Origin: Streptomyces aurantiacus
GTDB taxonomy: Bacteria; Actinomycetota; Actinomycetes; Streptomycetales; Streptomycetaceae
Reading direction: 5' to 3'
Assembly: GCF_027107535.1 (NCBI RefSeq)
Contig: NZ_CP114283.1
Location: forward strand, 5,642,001-5,706,000
DNA length: 64,000 bases
Below, piece after piece: positions 8,985 to 16,902 of the stretch. The notes below the pieces were generated by a model. It worked only from the letters and a program-made list of their open reading frames with translations. It was not told the origin of the DNA and did no database searches. A program made the position numbers and the translations under genes. The first letter of the stretch is position 1; each line of letters begins with the position of its first letter.

Positions 8985-10148
8985 CTATCGACCGATGGTT
9001 GCCGGTGGCGGTGTCCAGCGGGCCTTGGGTGGGATGGTGCTGCTGACTCCGAAGTCGTTCTTGAGCTCTTCGGGGATGGCGTAGTGCATGACGCGGCCGC
9101 GGGTGAGGGAGGACAGTTCCAGGACGCTGGTCAGGTGGCCGAGTCGGTCCAGGGCCCAGCCCGCCAGGGGTGAGCGGTCCTCGATGGTCTCCAGCACTCC
9201 CAGCAGGGCGGGAGCGGCCTTGACGACGGTGTCCCAGCTGGTGCGGGGGACTTCCAGCCAGTCGGCGCAGGTGTCGCCGATCAGGTAGCGGATCAGGGCG
9301 GAGACGATCGGATCGAAGAAGGTGCCGGGCACGACTTCTTCGTAGAGGTCGATGAGCTGGCGGGTGAGCTGGGCACCTTCCTCGCTGGGGCCCATGTGGC
9401 GGGTCATGTACAGGTCGGAGAACTCGCGGGCCGCCCGCAGGTCCTTGGGGACGTGCTCCTGGTCGATGCCGAGGATGGCGCCGACCACCCGCCAGGAGTA
9501 GTAGTAGGCCTCGGCGCCTTCGTTGCTCATGTGGATGCCGAGGCGGTGCAGGGCGTCGAGGACCTGGATGGAGAACATCATCTGCCCGCCGATCATGTCC
9601 TCCTGACAGATCGGCGTGCCCAGGGCGGCGGTGTCCCAGCGGTCCTCCCGCTTGAGGTGGTGGCGGATGGAGGCGTGCAGCAGCCGCACCTTCTGGGCTG
9701 CGGGGATGAAACGGCTGCCGGCTTCGAACGCTCCGGGCTGCATGAGGTAGACCGTGAACTGGCCTGTCTCGGCCATCCGTTTGGAGGGGTACTTGAGTGA
9801 ATGGGTGGACGACAGCAGCCTGGCCACCTGGGGCAGGACGTAGCAGGCGGGCATCGATGCGAAGGACAGCGCGGTGGAGATGTGCACGTTGTTGTCGATG
9901 AAGAACAGCCGTGCTTTCTCCATCTCGGCCCAGTCCACCCAGTCGGGCGGCGTGCTGGTTTCGTTCAGGTACTCGCGGGCGACGTCCGGCAGGCCCTCGG
10001 GAAGGTCCTGCCCGACGGTGGAGACGTAGCGCATGAGCGTGTTGAACTTGCCGACCTCGCCGCGCTCGAACAGTGTCGCCACCGTCGCGTCGGCGAGTTC
10101 GTCCCCTTCGGTGCGCAGGGCGTCCATGGACGCTCGGGTGTAGGTCAT
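8985..10148 (-). CDS. MpaB/Lcp-type oxygenase (DUF2236 family)
   Basis: 387 aa, soluble, mostly helical. It resembles the ER-bound oxygenase MpaB / rubber oxygenase (latex-clearing protein) catalytic family. Family-like features are GQFTVYLMQPGAFEAGSRF and the region RLLHASIRHHLKRE, whose Arg/His residues are candidates for haem binding. Characterised members oxidatively cleave isoprenoid double bonds: a farnesyl chain in mycophenolate biosynthesis and poly(cis-isoprene) in rubber degradation. The ATG at 10148 follows AGGAGGA with good spacing; in-frame starts further upstream lack this. It is the last gene of a minus-strand unit, 25 bp after a polyprenyl synthetase gene, so an isoprenoid substrate is likely. 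The actual product is unknown. Confidence 0.75.
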   Translation of the reverse strand: MTYTRASMDALRTEGDELADATVATLFERGEVGKFNTLMRYVSTVGQDLPEGLPDVAREYLNETSTPPDWVDWAEMEKARLFFIDNNVHISTALSFASMPACYVLPQVARLLSSTHSLKYPSKRMAETGQFTVYLMQPGAFEAGSRFIPAAQKVRLLHASIRHHLKREDRWDTAALGTPICQEDMIGGQMMFSIQVLDALHRLGIHMSNEGAEAYYYSWRVVGAILGIDQEHVPKDLRAAREFSDLYMTRHMGPSEEGAQLTRQLIDLYEEVVPGTFFDPIVSALIRYLIGDTCADWLEVPRTSWDTVVKAAPALLGVLETIEDRSPLAGWALDRLGHLTSVLELSSLTRGRVMHYAIPEELKNDFGVSSTIPPKARWTPPPATIGR

Positions 10149-10173
10149 GGTGCTCCTCCTGCGGGTGTGGCGG

Positions 10174-11226
10174 TCAGTGGGTGCGGGTGGCTGAGACGGT
10201 CGCCAGGGACTCCAGTGCACGGCGTGCGTCGGCAGTCAGATCGGCGTCGGCCAGGACGTCGTGCGCTTCCCGCAGCCGTGCGGTGATCATGCCCTCGACG
10301 CGGGCGACGGCGCCGGTGCGGTGGGCGATCTCCCGGGCCCGTTCCACCTGTTGCTCGCTGATGTTCGCCTGCCCGAGCAGGTGGCGCAGCTCTCCGCGTT
10401 CCGCCTTGGTGGCGGACGTGAGGGTGTGGGCCATCAGCGCGGTCGGCCTGTTCCCGGCGAGGTCATCGGCCGGGTCCTTGCCCGTCTGTTCAGGATCCCC
10501 GAACAGGCCCAGCAGGTCGTCGCGCAGCTGGAACGCCTCGCCCAGCGGCACGCCGAAGTCGCTGTACGACTCCAGCAGTCGCGGTGGTGCGCCGGCGAGG
10601 AGGCCGCCGATCTGCAAAGGGTGTTCGACGGTGTACTTCGCGGTCTTGTAGCGGATCACCTTCACCGACGCGTCCGGGTCCGGCGCGGCTCCGGTGCGCA
10701 GGATTTCCAGGCACTCACCGGCCACCAGTTCGCGGGCCAGGACCGCCCACAGAGGCCGGGCTCTGCTCAGGAAGGCGCCGGGGAGGCCGGAGTCGGTGAA
10801 CAGCTGCCCGGCCATCGACATCAGCAGGTCCCCCACCAGCATGGCCAAGGCTCTGGCCCCGGTCTTCGGCCGTGCATGATCGGTGAGGACCTCGCGCAGG
10901 GCGATGTGCCCGGTGGGCCTGCCGTGCCGGGTACGGCTGTGGTCGATCAGGTCGTCGTGCACGGCGGCTGCCGCATGGACCAGTTCGATCGCGCCGGCGG
11001 CACGGACCAGCGCGTCACTGTCGGGCTGCCCTGCCCCGCGCCAGCCCCAGTAGCAGAACGCCGCCCTGAGCCGTTTGCCGTGCCCGGTCGCGGCATGAAG
11101 CTGCTCCGCGACCGGCGCCAGTCCGGCATCGATGTCGGCCAGCGCCTGTGCTTCGGCCGTGACGAATCCGCTGAGGACTTGGTCGACGCGCTTCTTCAGT
11201 AAGGCGTGCTCTTCCCGTTCACTCAC
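10174..11226 (-). CDS. Polyprenyl synthetase (trans-prenyl diphosphate synthase)
   Basis: 350 aa, the usual length. It has the GKRLR motif for IPP binding, the first Asp-rich motif HDDLID with the following HGRPTGH, and the second motif as RDDLLG. The residues just before the first Asp-rich motif are small (AAAAVH), which in this family allows chains of C20 or longer. It condenses IPP with allylic diphosphates in the cytoplasm. It overlaps the small upstream gene by eight bases and precedes the MpaB/Lcp-type oxygenase, so the three form one unit. It is distinct from the carotenoid crtE at 54.2 kb. The chain length is inferred, not proven. Confidence 0.9.
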   Translation of the reverse strand: MSEREEHALLKKRVDQVLSGFVTAEAQALADIDAGLAPVAEQLHAATGHGKRLRAAFCYWGWRGAGQPDSDALVRAAGAIELVHAAAAVHDDLIDHSRTRHGRPTGHIALREVLTDHARPKTGARALAMLVGDLLMSMAGQLFTDSGLPGAFLSRARPLWAVLARELVAGECLEILRTGAAPDPDASVKVIRYKTAKYTVEHPLQIGGLLAGAPPRLLESYSDFGVPLGEAFQLRDDLLGLFGDPEQTGKDPADDLAGNRPTALMAHTLTSATKAERGELRHLLGQANISEQQVERAREIAHRTGAVARVEGMITARLREAHDVLADADLTADARRALESLATVSATRTH

Positions 11227-11503
11227 TGGGGCTTCCCGCCTGGGTGCGGGCGGTGACGGTGCGGGCGAGGACCTCCATATGAGCCGGCGCGGTGACCGCG
11301 TGCCGGTCCAGGAGCAGGCGGCCGCGGGCCTTCGTCTCCTCCTGGCCGTCCGCCAGGAGGTCCCCGAGATCCGCGCGACGCAGCAGACTGCTGACGCCGC
11401 CCATCGCGCTGCTCAGCCCGCTGACCGCCAGATCGGCGAGGCCTGCCATCAGGGCCACCGTGCCTTCGGTCAGGCCCGGCTTGCGGCCGTCGTGGTGTGT
11501 CAC
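11219..11503 (-). CDS. Small hypothetical protein translationally coupled to polyprenyl synthetase
   Basis: 94 aa from a GTG at 11503 with AGGGGGA about seven bases upstream; longer in-frame starts to 11662 lack such a site and read poorly. The first half is Ala/Gly/Leu/Ser-rich and amphipathic (MAGLADLAVSGLSSAMGGV). The second half is charged, with KARGRLLLDRHAV. It has no cysteine motif and no clear membrane span. Its stop lies eight bases inside the polyprenyl synthetase gene. I do not recognise the family. Its position suggests a partner of the synthase or oxygenase, for example in substrate presentation, but that is inference. Confidence 0.6.
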   Translation of the reverse strand: MTHHDGRKPGLTEGTVALMAGLADLAVSGLSSAMGGVSSLLRRADLGDLLADGQEETKARGRLLLDRHAVTAPAHMEVLARTVTARTQAGSPSE

Positions 11504-11620
11504 AGCATGTCCCCCTGCGGCAGGACCCGCCCCGGCTCCGGCCGGGTGGCACGGAGCAGCGCGTGCCGATGTTCGGCACCGCATGATCCGAGTCTGACCA
11601 CCGGACGTACCCCAGGCAGC

Positions 11621-11637
11621 CTCAATGCACCATTGAG
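11621..11637. promoter_or_regulatory. 17-bp palindrome upstream of the isoprenoid operon
   Basis: CTCAATG-CAC-CATTGAG is a perfect 7-3-7 inverted repeat, about 118 bp upstream of the small-protein start and between it and the spermidine-synthase-like gene. A second dyad, GATCT...AGATC, follows at about 11640-11655. It could be an operator. No cognate regulator gene lies beside it. Confidence 0.4.
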
Positions 11638-11697
11638 TGATCTTCTTCGGAGATCTCCTCATGCAGGGGGCGACACCTGTTACGGCTCAGGCACCTG

Positions 11698-12441
11698 TTA
11701 CGACACAGGTACCCCGTCCGTGGCGGCGGCTTTCCGTGCCACGTAGACGGTGTTGGTCGCGGTGCCGCCCTGCAGGGGGTTGTCGAAGTCGACGACGTGA
11801 GCTTCCGACGTGGCGAAGACACCCGCGAGGACGGCGTTGAACTGTGCGTCCGGCGGATCGTTGGACCAGAGGGCGAAGACGCCGTCGGGGAGGAGACGGT
11901 CGGCAAGGGCGCGCATGCCGGCGGCCTCGTAGAGCGCCGCGTGACGTGGATGCAGCACATGGCGTGGCGAATGATCCACGTCCAGCAGGACGGCGTGGAA
12001 GCGCCGTCCCGGCTCCTGGGGGTCCAGACCGCCGGCGTCTTGGACCAGCGCGAAGAAGTCACCCTGGACCAGGCGGCAGCGGGGGTCCGATGCCAGGGAT
12101 GCGCCCAGCGGGACCAGATGGCGCTGGTGCCACTCGATGACCTCGGCGAGTGCGTCGATGACGACCAGGGACCGGACACGTGGGTCGTCCAGGGCGGCCT
12201 GGGCGGTGTAACCGAGGCCGAGGCCGCCCACCGCGACATCGAGAGGGGTGTCGGGGAGGTCGGCCAGGCCGAGCCGGGTCAGGGCGATCTCGCCCGCGGT
12301 GAAGAGGCTGGACATCAGGAACTCGTCGCCGAGCTTCACTTCGTACACATCGTCGCCGGATGCCGGATCCCGTCGGCGCCGAAGGCTGATGTCGCCCATC
12401 GGCGTCGGGCGCCAGTCGATCTCCTCGAAACGCGCGCTCAT
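11698..12441 (-). CDS. Spermidine synthase-like protein (SpeE-fold methyltransferase superfamily)
   Basis: 247 aa. A short N-terminal beta domain (GDDVYEVKLGDEFLMSS) precedes a Rossmann fold. The fold has a glycine-rich loop (VAVGGLGLGYTAQAAL), an acidic residue after strand 2 (VVIDALAEVI) and the LLDVDHSP motif where polyamine synthases carry catalytic Asp residues. True spermidine synthases are longer, so the aminopropyl-transfer reaction is plausible but not certain; many streptomycete members are of unknown role. The start at 12441 follows AAAGG. A perfect hairpin separates it from the RNase J gene upstream, so it is probably its own transcription unit. Confidence 0.7.
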   Translation of the reverse strand: MSARFEEIDWRPTPMGDISLRRRRDPASGDDVYEVKLGDEFLMSSLFTAGEIALTRLGLADLPDTPLDVAVGGLGLGYTAQAALDDPRVRSLVVIDALAEVIEWHQRHLVPLGASLASDPRCRLVQGDFFALVQDAGGLDPQEPGRRFHAVLLDVDHSPRHVLHPRHAALYEAAGMRALADRLLPDGVFALWSNDPPDAQFNAVLAGVFATSEAHVVDFDNPLQGGTATNTVYVARKAAATDGVPVS

Positions 12442-12508
12442 CCGTTCGCCTTTCTGATGCCGACGATGTGTACGTCCGGTGCCCGGCCCTGCGGGCTCAG
12501 GTCCGTGC

Positions 12509-12539
12509 GCCTCCCTGCCGTCGGCCATGGCAGGGAGGC
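12509..12539 (-). terminator. Hairpin terminator after the RNase J gene
   Basis: GCCTCCCTGCC and GGCAGGGAGGC form a perfect 11-bp stem with a 9-nt loop, 21 bp beyond the RNase J stop on the minus strand. There is no T-run, as is common in streptomycetes. Confidence 0.6.
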
Positions 12540-12559
12540 GAGCGCCGGTGCGGGGCGTG

Positions 12560-14245
12560 TCAGGCGTCGATGATGACGGGGATGATCAGGGGCCTGCGAC
12601 GGTAGGTGCGGAACGCCCAGTTCGCCACGGCGCGGGCGATGAGCTGTTCCAGCTGGTGCGCGTCGCCGACGCCCTCGGCGGCCGCGGTGGCCAACGTCTT
12701 CTCGATCACCGGGATGACGGGTTCGAACGTGGCGTCGTCGTGGACGAACCCGCGGGCCAGGAAGTCGGGGGCCTCGGCGAGGCTGCCGGTGTCGGCGTCG
12801 ACGATCGCCACGACCGTGACCACGCCTTCCTCCGCGAGGGTGACGCGGTCCTTGAGGGAGGCCTCGGTGGCCCCGCCGACCTCCATACCGTCCACGTAGA
12901 CGTTGCCCGCGGGCACCTTGCCGGTGATCGACACGCGCCCGTCGACGAGGTCGACGACGACGCCGTCCTCGGCGATGACCACTCGCTCGGGATCGACACC
13001 GGTACGGATGGCCAGATCGGCGTTGGCCCGCAGATGGCGCCATTCGCCGTGCACCGGCATGACGTTGCGCGGCTTGACGATGTTGTAGCAGTAGACGAGT
13101 TCACCGGCGCTGGCGTGCCCGGAGACGTGCACTTTGGCATTGCCCTTGTGGACGACATGGGCGCCCCACCGGGTCAGTCCGTTGATCACCCGGTAGATGG
13201 CGTTCTCGTTGCCGGGGATCAGGGAGCTGGCGAGCAGGACGGTGTCGCCCTTGCCGATGCGGATCACATGGTCGCGGTTGGCCATCCGGGAGAGAGCGGC
13301 CATCGGCTCGCCCTGGGATCCGGTGCACACCAGGGTGATCTTGTGGTCGGGGAGCTTCTCCAGCTCCTTCATGCTGACCACGAGGCCGCGCGGCACCTTC
13401 AGGTAGCCCAGGTCGCGGGCGATGCCCATGTTGCGGACCATGGAGCGGCCCACGAAGGCGACCTTGCGGCCGTGCTGGTGGGCGGCGTCCAGGACCTGCT
13501 GGATGCGGTGCACATGGCTGGCGAAGCTGGAGACGATCACCCGTCGCGGCGCGGTGCGCAGGACCTGCTCGATCGCGGGGTTCAGCTCGCGCTCGGAGAC
13601 GGTGAAGCCGGGCACTTCGGCGTTGGTGGAGTCGGTGAGGAACAGGTCGACGCCCTCCTCCCCGAGGCGGGCGAAGGCGCGCAGGTCGGTGATGCGCTCG
13701 TCCAGCGGGAACTGGTCCATCTTGAAGTCGCCGGTGTGCAGGACCATCCCGGCACCGGTACGGATCGCGACCGCCAGGGCGTCCGGGATGGAGTGGTTGA
13801 CCGCGACGAACTCGCAGTTGAAGGGCCCGAAGTCGCGCCGGTCGCCCTCCCGCACCCGCACCGTGCGTGGCCGGATGCCGTGCTCCTTGAGCTTGGCCTC
13901 CAGGAAAGCAAGGGTCAGCTTCGAGCCGACGACGGGAATGTCGGACCGCTCGCGCAGCAGGTACGGGACGCCGCCGATGTGGTCCTCGTGGCCGTGGGTG
14001 AGTACCACGGCCACGATGTCGTCCAGGCGCTCCCGGATCGAGGTGAAGTCCGGCAGGATCACGTCCACGCCGGGCTGGGTCTCCTCGGGGAACAGCACGC
14101 CACAGTCGACGACGAGCAGCTTGCCGGCGTACTCGAAGACGGTCATGTTGCGGCCGATCTCGCCGAGGCCGCCCAGGGCGACGACCCGCAGCCCTCCCTC
14201 GGGCAGTGGCGGGGCGGCTTGCAACTCTGGATGCGGATGGCTCAT
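12560..14245 (-). CDS. Ribonuclease J (beta-CASP metallo-beta-lactamase)
   Basis: 561 aa, the normal length. The metallo-beta-lactamase motif LTHGHEDHIGG and HTGDFKMD supply zinc ligands. The beta-CASP insert and SSFASHVHRIQQ, CTGSQGEP and HVSGHAS motifs are present, followed by the C-terminal dimerisation domain. RNase J combines endo- and 5'-3' exonuclease activity in mRNA decay and rRNA maturation. The start MSHPHPEL matches the usual streptomycete N-terminus. The housekeeping copy in streptomycetes normally sits beside dapA; no dapA is here, so this looks like a second copy. Residues after position 400 appear more diverged than the catalytic core. Confidence 0.9.
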   Translation of the reverse strand: MSHPHPELQAAPPLPEGGLRVVALGGLGEIGRNMTVFEYAGKLLVVDCGVLFPEETQPGVDVILPDFTSIRERLDDIVAVVLTHGHEDHIGGVPYLLRERSDIPVVGSKLTLAFLEAKLKEHGIRPRTVRVREGDRRDFGPFNCEFVAVNHSIPDALAVAIRTGAGMVLHTGDFKMDQFPLDERITDLRAFARLGEEGVDLFLTDSTNAEVPGFTVSERELNPAIEQVLRTAPRRVIVSSFASHVHRIQQVLDAAHQHGRKVAFVGRSMVRNMGIARDLGYLKVPRGLVVSMKELEKLPDHKITLVCTGSQGEPMAALSRMANRDHVIRIGKGDTVLLASSLIPGNENAIYRVINGLTRWGAHVVHKGNAKVHVSGHASAGELVYCYNIVKPRNVMPVHGEWRHLRANADLAIRTGVDPERVVIAEDGVVVDLVDGRVSITGKVPAGNVYVDGMEVGGATEASLKDRVTLAEEGVVTVVAIVDADTGSLAEAPDFLARGFVHDDATFEPVIPVIEKTLATAAAEGVGDAHQLEQLIARAVANWAFRTYRRRPLIIPVIIDA

Positions 14246-14405
14246 ACCGTGACGGTACCGGAGAGTCGGAAGGGATGATCCACTGCCTGCGCGGTCTCTC
14301 CTTCCCGAGGTCTCCATCCGCACCTTCGGAGGTGCCGCGGATCACCCGGCCCACGCGGGCAGGGGCGACCGTCGTTCTCGTCGGCCGCGGCGTGTCGGCG
14401 GTGTG

Positions 14406-14427
14406 AAGGACACGCGGGCGTGTCCTT
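14406..14427. promoter_or_regulatory. 22-bp palindrome upstream of the ZIP-like transporter
   Basis: Arms AAGGACACGC and GCGTGTCCTT form a perfect dyad with a 2-bp centre, 66 bp before the transporter start and about 160 bp upstream of the divergent RNase J start. The short centre fits a protein operator better than a terminator. Its function is inferred. Confidence 0.4.
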
Positions 14428-14493
14428 CGGGCGCCGATGAGGCCGCAGTAGGTCACTTGTTGATCCACTTCCTCAGCGGGTAGGCGGTTCGGC

Positions 14494-15255
14494 ATGGCTG
14501 AAGTGGTGGAGGCGGGACTGTGGGGGTTGGTGGCGGGCTCGGCGCTGCTGCTCGGCGCCGCTCTGGGATACGGGCTGCGGGTGCCGCAGAAGGTCATCGC
14601 GACCGTGATGGCGTTCGGGGCCGGGGTGCTGATCTCTGCGGTGTCCTTCGAGCTGGTGGGGAAGGCGTACGAGCAGGCGGGGCTTGCTCCCGCGGTCGTC
14701 GGCACCCTCATCGGTGCCGTGGCCTACACCGGGGGCAACGTGTGGTTGGCCCGCCGGGGTGCGCGCCACCGCAAGCGTTCCGGTCACGAGCGGGCGAGGG
14801 CGCAGCCCTCGGAGGGCGAGCAGGGCGGGTCCGGGACGGCGCTCGCGCTCGGCGCCCTGCTCGACGGGGTCCCGGAGTCCGCCGTCATCGGCGTGAGTCT
14901 GCTCAATGGCGGCGCGGTCAGTCTGGTGACGGTGGCCGCGGTGTTCATCAGCAACGTGCCCGAGGGCCTGTCCAGTTCGGCGGGGATGAAGAAGGCCGGC
15001 CGCACCAAGGGGTACGTCTTCGGTACCTGGGCGGCCATCGCCGCGGCCTCCACGGTCTCGGCCGTCCTCGGTTACACGGTGGTCGGCTCCTTCTCCCCCG
15101 CCGTGATCGCCGCCGTGACCGCGGTCGCGGCCGGAGCGATCCTCGCCATGATCGCCGACACCATGATCCCCGAGGCTTTCGACGACGCCCACCTGGCGAT
15201 CGGGCTGATCACCGTCAGCGGGTTCCTCGTCTCGTTCGCCCTGTCCCACGCCTGA
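14494..15255 (+). CDS. ZIP family-like metal permease
   Basis: 253 aa, about eight membrane segments, with a charged cytoplasmic loop near residues 86-110. The two family signature segments are present as DGVPESAVIG (about 128) and NVPEGLSSSAGM (about 154). Classical ZIP transporters have His before the Pro-Glu-Gly (HNFPEG); here that His is Ser. The metal site is therefore not canonical and zinc transport is not assured. It stands alone, divergent from the RNase J gene, with a 22-bp palindrome upstream that may be a control site. Confidence 0.8.
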   Translation: MAEVVEAGLWGLVAGSALLLGAALGYGLRVPQKVIATVMAFGAGVLISAVSFELVGKAYEQAGLAPAVVGTLIGAVAYTGGNVWLARRGARHRKRSGHERARAQPSEGEQGGSGTALALGALLDGVPESAVIGVSLLNGGAVSLVTVAAVFISNVPEGLSSSAGMKKAGRTKGYVFGTWAAIAAASTVSAVLGYTVVGSFSPAVIAAVTAVAAGAILAMIADTMIPEAFDDAHLAIGLITVSGFLVSFALSHA

Positions 15256-15289
15256 TCGCCGGGGTCGGCGTCGGATCTCCGGGACAAGG

Positions 15290-16069
15290 TCACCGATGGC
15301 GGTGAGCTGTGACGATCCAGGCACGCGAGTCGAAGTACACGCCCCCGTCGGTGGTGTGGGCGTCGAGGGTGGTGCGCAGCCGCGCGCGTCCCTGCTCGGC
15401 GGCCGCGGTGTCGAGGGTGGCGAGCAGCTCCCTGACCTCCCAGAGGCGGAGCACGGCGTCGAAGGCGGTGGCGCTGTCCGGGCCGTAGTGGACGGGCTCG
15501 TGCACGTCGGTGAAGGTGACGTCCGCGAAGCCGGCCGCCGTCAGCACGCCCTCCGTGACGGCCGGGTCGGCGAGTGAGAACGGGTCCGGGCCGTGGGGCG
15601 CGGCTGATGCGGTGGTGAGGGTCCGGCGGATCGCGGTGGCCCACTCGTTGCGGTCCCGTTCCTGCCAGACCAGCATCACCAGGCGCGCCGCAGGCCGCAG
15701 CGCGCGCCCGATATTGGTGAAAGCGGCGACGGGGTCGGCGAAGAACATCGTTCCGAACCTGCTGATGCAGAGGTCGAAACGCGCGGGCGGAAAGGCGTGG
15801 ACCTGGGCGTCCGCCTCCCGGAAGGTGATGTTGGTCAGTCCTTGGTCGTCGCTGAGCCGGCGGGCCCGTTCGAGCATGGGTTCGGAGAGGTCGAGGCCTA
15901 CCGCGCTACCGTCGACGGCGGCGCGGGCGGCCTCGCGGGTGGTCTGGCCCGTGCCGCAGCCGATGTCGAGGACACGGTCGCGAGAGCCGACGCGGGCAGC
16001 GGTACGGAAGAGATCGTTGTGCAGGCACAGTTCCGCGTCGTAGTCGAACAGGTCGGACATCACCGTCAC
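15290..16069 (-). CDS. SAM-dependent methyltransferase (class I)
   Basis: 259 aa. The SAM-binding motif VLDIGCGTGQTTRE is near residue 40, followed by GLDLSEPML and the post-I motif. A D-A-Q stretch and a C-terminal antiparallel region complete the fold. GTG 16069 overlaps the upstream oxidoreductase stop (GTGA) and has AGAGGA at close spacing; the alternative ATG is at 16060. It is the last gene of a coupled three-gene operon with an F420-type oxidoreductase and an alpha/beta hydrolase. The substrate, presumably a small molecule, is unknown. Confidence 0.85.
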   Translation of the reverse strand: MTVMSDLFDYDAELCLHNDLFRTAARVGSRDRVLDIGCGTGQTTREAARAAVDGSAVGLDLSEPMLERARRLSDDQGLTNITFREADAQVHAFPPARFDLCISRFGTMFFADPVAAFTNIGRALRPAARLVMLVWQERDRNEWATAIRRTLTTASAAPHGPDPFSLADPAVTEGVLTAAGFADVTFTDVHEPVHYGPDSATAFDAVLRLWEVRELLATLDTAAAEQGRARLRTTLDAHTTDGGVYFDSRAWIVTAHRHR

Positions 16070-16902
16070 CGGATCCTCTCGTTGTCGACTGCGACGGGGC
16101 CGTCGCGGAGTACGCCTCGCACCTGGTCCACGGACACTGTCTCCGGTGCGAACTCCGCCAGCCACCACGTGGCGCCCGCCTCGGCGTAGGGCGCCGGATC
16201 ACTGCCGGGTGGGAGGGGGACGGCGATGTCGTACGGGGTCGTCCTTGGCCCGCGGAGACCGGTGAGGGTGGTGACGATGCCTGCGAGCTGGTCCGGGTGT
16301 TCGAGATTGACCGGGACGAAACCGTCGTGCCGGGCCGCGCGGCGCAGGGGTTTGACGTTGCCGGGAAGTCCCGCGGCCCACACCGGCACGCCGGGGCGCT
16401 GAACCGGTCTGGGAAGGAAGGTGATGTCGTCGACGGTGTAGTGGCTGCCGTGATGGTGCACCGGCTCACCGGACCACGCGGCGGTGAGGATCTCCAGTGA
16501 CTCGTCGAGCATCCGCCCCCGCCGTCGGTCGTCGAGTTCTTCGCCGGTCGCGCTCAGTTCACCGGCGAAGCGATCGCTGCCGAGACCGACGCCGAGCGTG
16601 AGGCGGCCGCCACTGAGCCGGTCCAGCGTGGCGGTTTCCCTGGCGACCTTGGTCGGCCGACGCCGGGCAAGGGCTGTGACCATGGGGCCGAACCGGAGGC
16701 GTTCGGTGGCGGTGGCGATCGCGGCCAGCGTGATCCAGGGGTCGGCCACCTGCCGGACCGGCGCCCGCCAGCGCAGGTGGTCCCATACGAACACGCCGTG
16801 CCAGCCGGCCTCCTCCGCCTCGGCAGCCAGACGTGCGACCACCGCGGGGTCGCAGAGGTCGTCGAAGACCGGCAGCCAGAGCGCCGATCGCAAGGGGGTC
16901 AT
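16066..16902 (-). CDS. LLM class F420-dependent oxidoreductase
   Basis: 278 aa, a luciferase-like TIM barrel. Family features are the early WLPVFDDL, DHLRW, the TERLRFGPMV segment, the conserved RLSGGRLTLGVGLGS stretch and PVWAAG. Such enzymes use reduced F420 (or FMN) for hydride transfer or monooxygenation. The start overlaps the hydrolase stop (ATGA) and its stop overlaps the methyltransferase GTG, so the three proteins are translated together. The pathway may be degradative or tailoring; the sequence does not say which. Confidence 0.85.
   Translation of the reverse strand: MTPLRSALWLPVFDDLCDPAVVARLAAEAEEAGWHGVFVWDHLRWRAPVRQVADPWITLAAIATATERLRFGPMVTALARRRPTKVARETATLDRLSGGRLTLGVGLGSDRFAGELSATGEELDDRRRGRMLDESLEILTAAWSGEPVHHHGSHYTVDDITFLPRPVQRPGVPVWAAGLPGNVKPLRRAARHDGFVPVNLEHPDQLAGIVTTLTGLRGPRTTPYDIAVPLPPGSDPAPYAEAGATWWLAEFAPETVSVDQVRGVLRDGPVAVDNERIR

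Noticed and set aside
12479..14278. 599-codon plus-strand frame over the RNase J gene
   Set aside because: Antisense shadow of RNase J. Its composition is Asp/Gly/Val/His-rich and no motif is seen.
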